Shown: one piece after another, positions 1 to 8,909 of the stretch
Layout of the letters: each line of letters starts with the position of its first letter
Numbering within the stretch: the stretch's first letter is position 1
NCBI GenBank assembly: GCA_028346125.1
Contig: JAOMEV010000026.1
Span: 1 to 38,259 of the forward strand
From: Bacteriovoracales bacterium
GTDB lineage: Bacteria; Bdellovibrionota; Bacteriovoracia; Bacteriovoracales; Bacteriovoracaceae
Length of the DNA stretch: 38,259 nucleotides
Reading direction: 5' to 3'
Made by a program: the position numbers and the translations under genes
The notes under the pieces: model-generated
Databases searched by the model: none
The model's input: the letters and a program-made list of their open reading frames with translations, nothing else
Told to the model about the DNA's origin: nothing

Positions 1-60
1 GGATTAGGAAAAAAAATGTTAAATTTTTTACCTACTTATGAATGAAGGTGGTAGGAAAAA

Positions 61-1326
61 ATGGAAACCCATAAGAAAAGCTCCCATATTGTACTCACTT
101 CTCACTACAGGCAAATTTTTAAAAAATCTTTAGAGATTGAATGGGGAGAAGGAGACCCTATGAAAAGAGGGCCTGTTGTTGGAACTATTTCTCATAAAGA
201 AAACAGAAATGCGATAGGTACTCATAGCGGATCCTATACGGTTTATAGGGCTCTTTCGATCGCCTCTGGCCAATATACCAAAGAACATATTCCAGACCTA
301 AAAAATACTGATGTTACTACCAAGATTGGCCCTTTTGATTCTTGGTCAGAATCAGAAAAGATTGTTTCTCTTGATCCTTGGGGAGCCGATATAAGTGATA
401 ATTTTGGTCCTTTTATAAAAAAAGGCTATAATATCACTCCAACCATCGCTGTTACTCAAGCGCACCTTAAGATCCCTGAAGTTGGTGAGGCCATTGAAAA
501 GGGAAGGCTTGTACCTGATGGAGATATACTTTTAGAATCAAATGATATCAAAGTTACTAAAGCTGCTATTGAACCTGTCTGGTATTTACCGGGAATTGCC
601 AAGCGTTTCGGAGTTGAAGAAGGTGCACTAAGAAAAGTTTTGTTTGAGGAAACTGGAGGAATGTTTCCCGAGCTTGTGACAAGGCCTGACCTAAAGATAC
701 TTCTACCGCCAATAGGAAGTACAACAGCTTATATTTTTGGTGACCCCAAAAAAATGGCGGATGTGAGTTCAGTACTAACCTGTAGAGTTCATGACGAATG
801 TAATGGAAGCGATGTTTTTGGATCTGATATTTGTACATGTCGACCTTATCTTACTCATGGAATAGAAGAAGCCGTTAAAACAGCTCAAAAAGGGGGCGTA
901 GGTCTAATTGTTTATTTTCGAAAAGAGGGAAGAGCATTAGGAGAGGTGACTAAATTCTTAGTTTATAATGCCAGAAAACGTCAGGAAGGTGGGGACTCGG
1001 CTTCAACTTACTTTCATCGAACTGAATGTGTTGCGGGAGTTGTAGATGCTCGCTTTCAAGAGTTTATGCCGGATGTCCTTCATTGGTTTGGCATAACAAA
1101 AATAGATAATCTCATTTCGATGAGTGATATGAAATATAATGCCATTGTTAATAGTGGCATTACTGTTAAAAAGAGGGTTTCAATTCCAGAAGAGCTCGTA
1201 CCCGACGATGCGAAAGTTGAAATTGAGGCCAAAAAAGCTGCTGGATACTATGTTCCTGAAAGTTCAAATGAGCCTCTAGATGAAGATAAATTGGAAAAAG
1301 TTAAAGGTAGGCGATTAGATGATTAA
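61..1326 (+). CDS. urc1: Urc1: GTP cyclohydrolase II-like protein of uracil catabolism
   Basis: 421 residues. The C-terminal half is a GTP cyclohydrolase II fold. The zinc-site pattern C-x10-C-x-C is at Cys247, Cys258 and Cys260, followed by a RibA-like EGRALGE segment (RibA has EGRGIGL) near residue 290. About 200 N-terminal residues are absent from RibA, which is the architecture of URC1 rather than of riboflavin enzymes. In the yeast URC pathway, URC1 acts on a uracil-derived ribosylated intermediate; the exact chemistry in bacteria is not settled. The next gene is a DUF1688 (URC4) protein overlapping by 8 bp, followed by uracil phosphoribosyltransferase, and this context makes URC1 much more likely than RibA. 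The start at 61 has TAGGA a few bases upstream. No other riboflavin gene is nearby. Confidence 0.9.
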   Translation: METHKKSSHIVLTSHYRQIFKKSLEIEWGEGDPMKRGPVVGTISHKENRNAIGTHSGSYTVYRALSIASGQYTKEHIPDLKNTDVTTKIGPFDSWSESEKIVSLDPWGADISDNFGPFIKKGYNITPTIAVTQAHLKIPEVGEAIEKGRLVPDGDILLESNDIKVTKAAIEPVWYLPGIAKRFGVEEGALRKVLFEETGGMFPELVTRPDLKILLPPIGSTTAYIFGDPKKMADVSSVLTCRVHDECNGSDVFGSDICTCRPYLTHGIEEAVKTAQKGGVGLIVYFRKEGRALGEVTKFLVYNARKRQEGGDSASTYFHRTECVAGVVDARFQEFMPDVLHWFGITKIDNLISMSDMKYNAIVNSGITVKKRVSIPEELVPDDAKVEIEAKKAAGYYVPESSNEPLDEDKLEKVKGRRLDD

Positions 1327-2536
1327 AGATGAAAATCTTAAATATATTTTTTCAACTGAGGCCATTAGAGATAAAGCTGAAAGTATTCTCCAGCTTACGT
1401 TAGAAGGTCAAACCCAATTTCATCTTTTCCCCGAAAAACTAGAAGAGGTAGCAGATTACGTTCTTAAAATAATGAAGGACAAGTATCCTGATAATAAGAT
1501 TCCATTCCATTCTAGATGGGGTCATTTCAACGTAGGAAATATTAATCGCCTTCAGGAGTTAGAAAAGGCCCTAGAAGGTAAAGATGCAAAAGAAAAGTCC
1601 AAAATAAAAATGGATTTGGCGATCATCTCTGTTCTCCTTGATGCTGGAGCAGGAACAAAGTGGTCTTATTCTGAAAAAGAATCGGGTAAAAAATGGAACC
1701 GCTCAGAGGGACTGGCCGTAATGAGCTTTCGGGTTTTTATGGAAGGAACTTTTTCAAGTGTTGAAAACGATCCACTTAGAGTTGATTCCGAGGCCCTTAA
1801 AAAGATAAATCTCAAGGATATTGAAAGTTTTATGCAGGTTTCCGAAAGCAATCCTTTAGAAGGACTTGAAGGGAGGCTTTCTTTATTAAATAAGCTTGGA
1901 GAAGTTTTAGAGAGAAAGTTTGATTTCTTTCCCGATAAAAGGCCTGGTAGTTTAGTCAGCTTTATAGAAAAAAATTATGGTCTGGCCTTCTCCGCCCATA
2001 AAATTTTAGAAACAGTATTACTGTCTTTAAACGAAATTTGGCCATCAAGAATTGAAAAAGAAGGAGTTCCTTTAGGAGATGTTTGGGAACATTCACTTTT
2101 GGGGCCTAAAGACTCTTGGGAGGCATTGGTTCCCTTTCACAAATTGTCTCAATGGTTAAGCTATTCCCTTATTGAGCCTTTAAGAGAAGGGGGATTTGAG
2201 ATTAATGAGCTTGATCAATTAACGGGACTTGCAGAGTACCGAAATGGTGGTCTGATGGTTGATATGGGCCTTATAAGACCAAAGAATGTGTTGGTGCTAA
2301 AAGACGCATTTAAACCGAGTGATGAGATTATTGTTGAGTGGAGGGCATTGACAGTGGCCCTTTTGGATCGGCTGGCCGATAGGATAAGAGAAAAAAAAGG
2401 ATGTGATGCTTCAAGCTTACCAATGGTAAAGATACTCGAAGGGGGGACTTGGCATGCGGGGAGGGCCAAGGCCCTTGAATTAAGGAAAGATATGTCTCCT
2501 CCCTTAAAATTAGAAAGTGATGGAACAGTTTTTTAA
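1319..2536 (+). CDS. urc4: Urc4: DUF1688 protein of uracil catabolism
   Basis: 405 residues and full length for DUF1688. Conserved blocks include IPFHSRWGHF near residue 65, LDAGAGTKWSY near residue 105, and a following GKKWNRSEGLAVMSF segment. DUF1688 is the URC4 family, required with URC1 for growth on uracil in Lachancea kluyveri and found beside URC1 in many bacteria. Its biochemical activity is not something the sequence shows. The start overlaps the end of urc1 by 8 bp (ATG at 1319, urc1 stop at 1324-1326), so the two are probably translationally coupled and act in the same pathway. Cytoplasmic; no signal peptide or membrane segment is visible. Confidence 0.9.
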   Translation: MIKDENLKYIFSTEAIRDKAESILQLTLEGQTQFHLFPEKLEEVADYVLKIMKDKYPDNKIPFHSRWGHFNVGNINRLQELEKALEGKDAKEKSKIKMDLAIISVLLDAGAGTKWSYSEKESGKKWNRSEGLAVMSFRVFMEGTFSSVENDPLRVDSEALKKINLKDIESFMQVSESNPLEGLEGRLSLLNKLGEVLERKFDFFPDKRPGSLVSFIEKNYGLAFSAHKILETVLLSLNEIWPSRIEKEGVPLGDVWEHSLLGPKDSWEALVPFHKLSQWLSYSLIEPLREGGFEINELDQLTGLAEYRNGGLMVDMGLIRPKNVLVLKDAFKPSDEIIVEWRALTVALLDRLADRIREKKGCDASSLPMVKILEGGTWHAGRAKALELRKDMSPPLKLESDGTVF

Positions 2537-2556
2537 TTATTTGATAAGGTGAAAAA

Positions 2557-3201
2557 ATGAGTAAAAACCTACATATTATTTCTCATCCGCTTATTCAGGA
2601 TAAATTGGGGACTTTGCGAAGCACAAAGACAAGTTCCTCAGAATTTAGATTGATTATGAATCAGATGAGCCCTCTTCTTGCCTATGAGGCAACTAGAGAC
2701 TGGCTTACTCAGGAAGAAGGCGTTGTTGACACACCAATGAATGAACGAGCAAAGGTCAATTTTGTAAAGGATTGGCCGGTGGTTGTTTGTATTATGAGAG
2801 CAGGAAATGGAATGTTGGATCCCATTCTCTCCTTTTTTTCCCATTCTGCTGCGGGGCATATTGGCATCTACAGGGACAAATTTATAAAGAACACTGTAGA
2901 ATACTATTTTAGATTGCCTGATAAAGTCCAAGATAAAAAGGTTCTCTTGCTGGATCCCCTAGTGGCCACGGCCGATACAGTAATAGCATCGATTGATCGA
3001 TTGAAGCAATACGATGTGGGTGAAATTAGAATGCTAACTCTTCTTATTTCTCGCCTTGGAGCGGAAAAAATGGAGCAGTTTCATCCTGATGTGAAGATAT
3101 TTGCTGTAAGTAAGGAAGAGGAACTTGATGAAAATGGGTATCTTGTCCCAGGTCTTGGTGATGCAGGTGATCGTCTTTATCAAATTAACAATTTAGGTTG
3201 A
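2557..3201 (+). CDS. upp: Uracil phosphoribosyltransferase
   Basis: 214 residues. Converts uracil plus PRPP to UMP. The PRPP-binding loop reads LLLDPLVATADT near residues 130-141, where typical Upp proteins have DPMLATGGS, and the uracil-binding C-terminus GYLVPGLGDAGDRLY is intact. The slightly unusual PRPP loop (ATAD for ATGG) suggests the URC-linked branch (yeast URC6 is a UPRT) rather than housekeeping Upp, but this is an inference. It starts 20 bp after urc4 with an AAGG-type ribosome site. In this operon it could feed uracil into the Urc1/Urc4 route as UMP, or salvage it. Confidence 0.93.
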   Translation: MSKNLHIISHPLIQDKLGTLRSTKTSSSEFRLIMNQMSPLLAYEATRDWLTQEEGVVDTPMNERAKVNFVKDWPVVVCIMRAGNGMLDPILSFFSHSAAGHIGIYRDKFIKNTVEYYFRLPDKVQDKKVLLLDPLVATADTVIASIDRLKQYDVGEIRMLTLLISRLGAEKMEQFHPDVKIFAVSKEEELDENGYLVPGLGDAGDRLYQINNLG

Positions 3202-3230
3202 TTTGGTATTAGGGCCAAGGACATAACCTT

Positions 3231-3854
3231 ATGAGTTCAGTTTTTATTTTAGGTATTGCTGGTGGAAGTTGTTCTGGAAAGACCACTTTAACTCAGTACG
3301 TGAAAGAAGCTTTTGGCGAAAAGGCCAATGTTTTGGCCCAAGATAATTTTTATATTGATCAGAGCCATAGATTTGATCGGGATGGGGGAAGTGTTAACTT
3401 TGACCATCCCAGTAGTATTGATTTTTCTCTCATGGGTGAATGTATAAAGGGGCTCAAGGCCGGAAAAGATGTTGCTATACCTATTTATGACTTCGCGACA
3501 CATACAAGGGAAAAAGATACCCACAACGTAGAATCTCGGAGTCTTATCATAATAGATGGAACCCTAATTCTTTCTCAGGACGTGGTGAGCAATTTACTAG
3601 ATGCGTCCTTTTTTATGGATACGCCTGAAGGTATAAGATTTCAGAGACGTCTTGATAGAGACACGCGTGAAAGGGGAAGAACGGAACAAGGTGTGAAAGA
3701 TCAGTTCTATAAACAGGTCAAACCGATGCACGATGAGTGGGTAGGGCCTTCAAAAAGTCTGGCCACCCACGTCTTCTCTGGTGATATGAAATTTCCAACA
3801 GATTCTGCACTGAATACAATCCTAGAAAATATAAAAAAACGCTTGCTTCTTTAG
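3231..3854 (+). CDS. udk: Uridine kinase
   Basis: 207 residues, the normal Udk length. The P-loop GGSCSGKT is at residues 11-18. The conserved DNFY segment, the FDHPSSIDF block and the RDTRERGRT lid motif are all present. It phosphorylates uridine and cytidine to UMP and CMP. It is the last gene of the urc1-urc4-upp group, 29 bp after upp, so the operon can make UMP from both uracil and uridine. Assignment is on family motifs; distinguishing it from phosphoribulokinase relatives rests on length and the FDHP motif. Confidence 0.9.
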   Translation: MSSVFILGIAGGSCSGKTTLTQYVKEAFGEKANVLAQDNFYIDQSHRFDRDGGSVNFDHPSSIDFSLMGECIKGLKAGKDVAIPIYDFATHTREKDTHNVESRSLIIIDGTLILSQDVVSNLLDASFFMDTPEGIRFQRRLDRDTRERGRTEQGVKDQFYKQVKPMHDEWVGPSKSLATHVFSGDMKFPTDSALNTILENIKKRLLL

Positions 3855-3917
3855 TCTGAAGCTCTTATCTGAAATATTAAGTAAGTTATTAAGGGGAGAC
3901 CCTTCTTTGGAGGCATT

Positions 3918-6900
3918 ATGATTTTGAAGGAAATAGAAGAGGTTTCCCTGAAATTAGGTGAAGAGTTGTGGAAAATATGTTTCTACAAAGATGATTTACC
4001 CCTTTTTTTAACAGATCATAAAAATGTTGATGAAGACTTAGTAGATATTATTTCTCCTTTTTTAAAGTCTCCACTGCAAGATTTTAGAAAACAGGTCCAT
4101 ATTAAATCAAGGCCATTTCTCCTTGGTATTTTTTTTAAAGAAAAAAAAGTTAGGATAGCGAGCCCTCGTTTGGGCCGGGAGCTTTTTTTAATTACGGAGC
4201 TTGAAGGTTTCCCATGGCAAGAAGACGAAAAAAAGTCATTTTCTTCTTTTAAAGAGCATGCTGATAAATTGGCGTCTTTGGCACCTCGGGAGTTTCCTTC
4301 TGAAATTGAGCTTTTAACCTCCAAAGGTGATTTGCCAGATCTATTGAATAATAAGAGCTATGGAAGTGACATTTATGGGGAAACTGATGACTTAGTGAAG
4401 AAACTTCTCGTCCACCTTAATAGTTACAGTCCTAGTTTATTTGAAAGGGTTTCCGACTTTGGACTTTCTTTAACAGCTGAATACGCTCTCATAAGAATTC
4501 ACCTTTTGAAGTTTTTGGCGATTCTTCCCTCGTTAGATCATGACATTAAGGGGACGGAGGTGAAAAGGATTCTTATGGAGTCTGTGAGAAGGCTTTTGGA
4601 TGACTCAAAAGAGTCCAAAATAAAGCAGAGAAAGGGGCAGGCCAAGGCAGTTCCTCTAATAATGGTAGCGGGACTTTCTGTATTCTATGTTTTTGCGTAT
4701 CTGACCCCTTCCGCTTGGTTGGCCTATTTCATCAGGACATCTGTTCGCTTTTTGGCAAAGCGTTTTATTGCAGGGGAAAGTATTGAGTTGGCCAGCGAGT
4801 CTTTGAAGTCTCTTTATGATGGCCGGAGGAATGCTACCTTAGACCAGTTAGGAGAGCTTGTTGTTTCTGAGAAGGAAGCAGATCATTATTGTGATGAAGT
4901 CCTCAAGCTTATCCGTGGATTTTCGGAACATGTACCTAGAGGATCAAAAAATAGGGCCGGAGTTAACAGGGCCCATGTCTCGATTAAGGTGTCTGCACTA
5001 TGTTCAGACTTTAAACCTTATGCTTTTGATTATACCTATAAAAGCGTTGCACCACGTTTGAGCAAGATTCTCATTGAGGCGAAAAGGGAAGACGTTTTTA
5101 TTAATGTGGATGCAGAGCATTATCATTATCGTGATATTGTTTTTCAAATTTATAGAAAAGTTCTTCTTGAAACTGAAGACCTCCAGGATTTTCAAGGGAC
5201 AGGTATTGTCATTCAGGCCTATCTTAAAGATGCTTTTTCTCATTTAAAAGAGGTCCTTTCTTTGGCAAAAGAGCGAGAGCTTACGATGCCTATTCGTCTG
5301 GTTAAAGGAGCCTACTGGGATGCTGAAACGTTTGAAAGTGATGCCCATAGTGTAGAGGCCCCTCAATTTTTAAATAAAGAGGAAACGGACCTTCATTTCA
5401 GACAACTCATTATCAAGGTTTTTGAGTTTTCTCCTCACCTTCTTCTTTGTTTGGCCTCTCACAATTTTTCGGATCATTGCTTTGCCAAAGTTGTTCAGAA
5501 AAAATATTTTCCAGAAACTCCTGAATTTGAGCACCAATGCCTACATATGACTTATGAGGCACTCTCGACTTCCATGGAAAAAATGGGCTGGGAGGTAAGG
5601 AATTATGTTCCTGTAGGGAGTCTCATTGTAGGGATGGCCTATCTTGTAAGAAGAATTATGGAAAACTCCTCTCAGGTGGGCGTTCTTACGATTATGAGAT
5701 CTCACAGAGCGGGTAAGGCCTTGTCCTCTCCAAGCGAGGTCCATTTAGAAAAAAAGAAATCTGGAACTCTCGTCAGAGAGATGACTTCAAGTCACCTCTC
5801 CAAAGACTTTTTTAATTCGGCTCCTGTTCGGATGTATCTTGAAAATGAAAGGAAATGGGTTAAGGAAGAATTAGATGCTTTTGAAAAAGATGAACTTGGA
5901 AAGTTTTACGAAAATAACTTTCCAGTAACCGGCGATAAAGTAGAGGTAACTTCATCTTCGAAAACAGATCTCGTTGTAGGTTCCCTTATTTTTGGGACAA
6001 AGGCCGACGCTGATAAAGCTGTGGAAGTATCAAAAGCTATTTATGATTTAGGATCATGGGCGAAGTCCTCATGGCAAAAAAGATCTTCACTCCTTCTAAG
6101 GGTTTCTTCATTGATGATGGCAAGAAGAAACGAATTTGCCTCTTTGATAATGTATGAAGCTGGAAAATCAGTTATAGAGGCCCTTGGTGATGTAGATGAG
6201 GCACTCGACTTTTTAGATTTCTATGCCCGAGAAGAAGGACGTTTACAAAATAATGAGGAAAACTTAATGAATCGGGGGGTTGTTGCTGTCATTTCTCCCT
6301 GGAATTTCCCTTTGGCCATTCCTTGTGGAATGGTTTCAGCACCTCTTGTGGCCGGGAACACTGTCATTTTAAAATCTGCAGAGCAGACTCCCTTAGTGGC
6401 GCAAAAAATGGTGGATCTTTTTCATGAAGCTGGAGTTCCTAAAGATGCGTTGATACATCTTCCAGGTATGGGTGAAGTTGTGGGAGAGGCCTTAGTTACG
6501 AACCCTCAGACAGCAGGTATTGTTTTTACAGGCTCTAGGGCCGTAGGAACCAGAATTTACCAAAATGCAGGCCAAAGGATGGTAAAAAATAACCTGTTTA
6601 ATAAAACCTTTCCCGTTAAAGTTATTACTGAGATGGGTGGAAAGAATGCGATAATTGTAACAGCGAATGCTGAACTTGATGAGACTGTTTCTGGTATACT
6701 CTACTCATCTTTTGCCCACGCTGGTCAAAAATGTTCAGCAGCTTCTCGAATTTTGGTTGATGAACGAGTCATAGGGAGATTGAAGGAAAGACTTGGAGAG
6801 GCCTGTAGAGATATGGAGGTTGGTGAAGCCTATAATTTTTCTACAACTTTAAACCCTGTGATCTCTCTTGAAGATAAGGAAAGACTAAGAAGGCAGTCTA

Positions 6901-8102
6901 AGGAAATTTCTCAAGAAGTGGAAAAAGTAGGTGGTGAAATTGTCATAGACAGAACTCACGAAGAGTTACCAGGCAACTCTGTCGGTCCGATGGTGGTTGA
7001 ACTTCCTCGGAAAAGGGCCCTTAACCCAGATAGTTTTGCAATGAGAGAACTTTTTGGTCCTATTATCCACCTGATCCCTTTTACAGACCTTAAAGAGGCC
7101 TTAAAAATATTTAATGGGACTGAGTATGCTTTAACAGGTGGCGTATTTTCTCAATCTCAAGATGATATCGATGTTGTTGTTCAAAAAATGAAATCGGGAA
7201 ATGTTTACGTTAATAGAACCATAACAGGTGCGAGAGTGGCTATTGAGCCTTTTGGTGGATTTAAATTTTCAGGAACAGGGCCAAAGGCCGGAGGAACCTC
7301 TTATTTGGGATCTTTTCATATTTCTAATGAGGAGCTCGTTGAGGAAAGCCACAACCTGGATAAAGAGGAGGAAGGTTCTTCTTATAAATTCGATCTTAGT
7401 TTTTCCTCAAAATCGTCAATGATTCCATACAATAGAAGAAAAGAAATTTTTATAAATGGACTTGGTGATTTAGAAAAAGGGATTGAAACTCTTTTTGGAG
7501 GGATTTTTTCCAAACCAAGAGAAGTATTAAAGGGGCTGGCGGCCTGGGTTAAAAATGATGTTGAGAACAGGACATATCAAAATAGGAAAATCCCAGGACA
7601 ACTCAATTATAACGACCTTTCTTTGAAAGAGTCATCTGTTGTTGTTCTAGGACTTTCTGAGAGACCAGCAATTTCAACATTGGTTTTTACCTTAATGGCG
7701 ATTTATAAAGGTATTGGTGTAACGGTTCTGACAAGAGGAAAGAAAAGTTTTTCTTTTTGGGAAATTGTCTGTTCTCTTTTTAGGCAATCTGGGCTGCCTA
7801 AAGATATTTTTGATGTCTATCTCACTACAGAAGATTTAATGTTGGAGAGTTTTCAGAATAAAAACTGCAGAAGCTTTTTTATTGATGCCACTCTAGAAAA
7901 AACTGGTGAAATTCTGTCCTATGTTCATAAAGAGGATTCTGTTAGTGGAAAATTTATGAAAAACTTTTTTACACCTTTTGATGCACCTCCTGCTGATAGT
8001 TTTGACCGCTATTTTGAACAACTGTCTTTTGTTAGGGCCTTTGCTATTAATATTATGAGGCATGGAGCGCCTATGGAAATTGAGGGAGAGAATGACATAT
8101 GA
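3918..8102 (+). CDS. putA: PutA: bifunctional proline dehydrogenase / P5C dehydrogenase
   Basis: 1394 residues. Oxidises proline to P5C (FAD enzyme), then to glutamate (NAD enzyme). The PRODH barrel runs about residues 310-640, with IRLVKGAYWD and the substrate-binding pair Arg578-Arg579 in YLVRRIMEN. The P5CDH domain is about 690-1135, with VVAVISPWNFP, the TEMGGKNA glutamate segment and catalytic Cys939 in AGQKCSA. There is no N-terminal ribbon-helix-helix DNA-binding domain, so it should not self-regulate like E. coli PutA. A hydrophobic stretch at about 245-262 may be part of the fold or a membrane contact. About 255 residues follow the P5CDH domain, as in long (type B) PutAs. The start is preceded by a strong GGAGG at 5-bp spacing. 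Its end overlaps proC by 4 bp. Confidence 0.95.
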   Translation: MILKEIEEVSLKLGEELWKICFYKDDLPLFLTDHKNVDEDLVDIISPFLKSPLQDFRKQVHIKSRPFLLGIFFKEKKVRIASPRLGRELFLITELEGFPWQEDEKKSFSSFKEHADKLASLAPREFPSEIELLTSKGDLPDLLNNKSYGSDIYGETDDLVKKLLVHLNSYSPSLFERVSDFGLSLTAEYALIRIHLLKFLAILPSLDHDIKGTEVKRILMESVRRLLDDSKESKIKQRKGQAKAVPLIMVAGLSVFYVFAYLTPSAWLAYFIRTSVRFLAKRFIAGESIELASESLKSLYDGRRNATLDQLGELVVSEKEADHYCDEVLKLIRGFSEHVPRGSKNRAGVNRAHVSIKVSALCSDFKPYAFDYTYKSVAPRLSKILIEAKREDVFINVDAEHYHYRDIVFQIYRKVLLETEDLQDFQGTGIVIQAYLKDAFSHLKEVLSLAKERELTMPIRLVKGAYWDAETFESDAHSVEAPQFLNKEETDLHFRQLIIKVFEFSPHLLLCLASHNFSDHCFAKVVQKKYFPETPEFEHQCLHMTYEALSTSMEKMGWEVRNYVPVGSLIVGMAYLVRRIMENSSQVGVLTIMRSHRAGKALSSPSEVHLEKKKSGTLVREMTSSHLSKDFFNSAPVRMYLENERKWVKEELDAFEKDELGKFYENNFPVTGDKVEVTSSSKTDLVVGSLIFGTKADADKAVEVSKAIYDLGSWAKSSWQKRSSLLLRVSSLMMARRNEFASLIMYEAGKSVIEALGDVDEALDFLDFYAREEGRLQNNEENLMNRGVVAVISPWNFPLAIPCGMVSAPLVAGNTVILKSAEQTPLVAQKMVDLFHEAGVPKDALIHLPGMGEVVGEALVTNPQTAGIVFTGSRAVGTRIYQNAGQRMVKNNLFNKTFPVKVITEMGGKNAIIVTANAELDETVSGILYSSFAHAGQKCSAASRILVDERVIGRLKERLGEACRDMEVGEAYNFSTTLNPVISLEDKERLRRQSKEISQEVEKVGGEIVIDRTHEELPGNSVGPMVVELPRKRALNPDSFAMRELFGPIIHLIPFTDLKEALKIFNGTEYALTGGVFSQSQDDIDVVVQKMKSGNVYVNRTITGARVAIEPFGGFKFSGTGPKAGGTSYLGSFHISNEELVEESHNLDKEEEGSSYKFDLSFSSKSSMIPYNRRKEIFINGLGDLEKGIETLFGGIFSKPREVLKGLAAWVKNDVENRTYQNRKIPGQLNYNDLSLKESSVVVLGLSERPAISTLVFTLMAIYKGIGVTVLTRGKKSFSFWEIVCSLFRQSGLPKDIFDVYLTTEDLMLESFQNKNCRSFFIDATLEKTGEILSYVHKEDSVSGKFMKNFFTPFDAPPADSFDRYFEQLSFVRAFAINIMRHGAPMEIEGENDI

Positions 8103-8899
8103 AAAAAGTAAAAATGGCCATTTTAGGTTGTGGAAATATGGCCACTCCCCTTGTGGAAAACTTTTGTACTCAATTTGAAAATATAGATATTTTTACTTAT
8201 ACCCCCTCCCAAAAAAGGGCACAAGATTTGGCAGAAAGGGTAGGTGGACAATCTTGTGCGACTTTAAGAGAGATTCCTTCTTGTAATTTTTATCTTATTG
8301 GTTGTAAGCCCCAGCAATTTGGAGACTTGTCAAAAGAACTAAAGTCTCTTCTAAAGGGGGATGAAACTATTATTTCATTAATGGCCGGAAAAAATACCGG
8401 GGTGATAAAAAATGAACTAAATGTTCAAAAAGTTGTGCGTCTTATGCCGAATACTCCAGTCAAAGTGTGCCAGGGAGTTCACCTTATTTACTTTTCTCCG
8501 GAAGTCGAAGAAAATGAAAAAACTTTGTTAGAAGAGCTATTTAGTTCTTGTGGAGAGGTTTTTGTTTTTGGGCAAGAAGAGCAAATTGATGTCGTTACCC
8601 CCTATTGTGGCTCAGGCCCGGCCTATATTTTTGAAATGGCCAGAATTCTTATTTCAGATCTTCAGACCAAGGGTATTAGCCAAATGGGTGCTGAAAAAAT
8701 GATTAAGCAAATGATTTACGGTGCTTCTTTGTTAATGTTAAAAAGTGAGGAATCTCCCGGTGTTCTAAGAGAACAAGTGACTTCAAAGGGCGGGGTGACG
8801 GCCGAGGCCCTTAATGTTTTTAGAGATTATGATTGGGAAGGTTCTTTTAAAGAGGCCATGAAAAAGGCCTATGATAAAACGGTTGAGCTCTCGAAATAG
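8099..8899 (+). CDS. proC: Pyrroline-5-carboxylate reductase
   Basis: 266 residues, normal ProC length. It has a Rossmann nucleotide site (ILGCGNMATPL) at the N-terminus, VRLMPNTPV mid-protein, and the C-terminal dimer and substrate motifs TPYCGSGPAY and LREQVTSKGGVTAEAL. It reduces P5C to proline with NAD(P)H, the last step of proline synthesis. The ATGA overlap with putA (8099-8102) implies translational coupling, which places a biosynthetic reductase with the catabolic enzyme that makes its substrate. No proA or proB is in the window, so P5C may come from PutA or from ornithine or glutamate genes elsewhere. Confidence 0.95.
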   Translation: MKKVKMAILGCGNMATPLVENFCTQFENIDIFTYTPSQKRAQDLAERVGGQSCATLREIPSCNFYLIGCKPQQFGDLSKELKSLLKGDETIISLMAGKNTGVIKNELNVQKVVRLMPNTPVKVCQGVHLIYFSPEVEENEKTLLEELFSSCGEVFVFGQEEQIDVVTPYCGSGPAYIFEMARILISDLQTKGISQMGAEKMIKQMIYGASLLMLKSEESPGVLREQVTSKGGVTAEALNVFRDYDWEGSFKEAMKKAYDKTVELSK

Positions 8900-8909
8900 G
8901 AATACAGTA

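Noticed and set aside
8871-8909. Upstream start for the LysR regulator
   Set aside because: The extra 13 residues overlap proC, look non-homologous, and lack a ribosome site; ATG 8910 has AGGA at good spacing.
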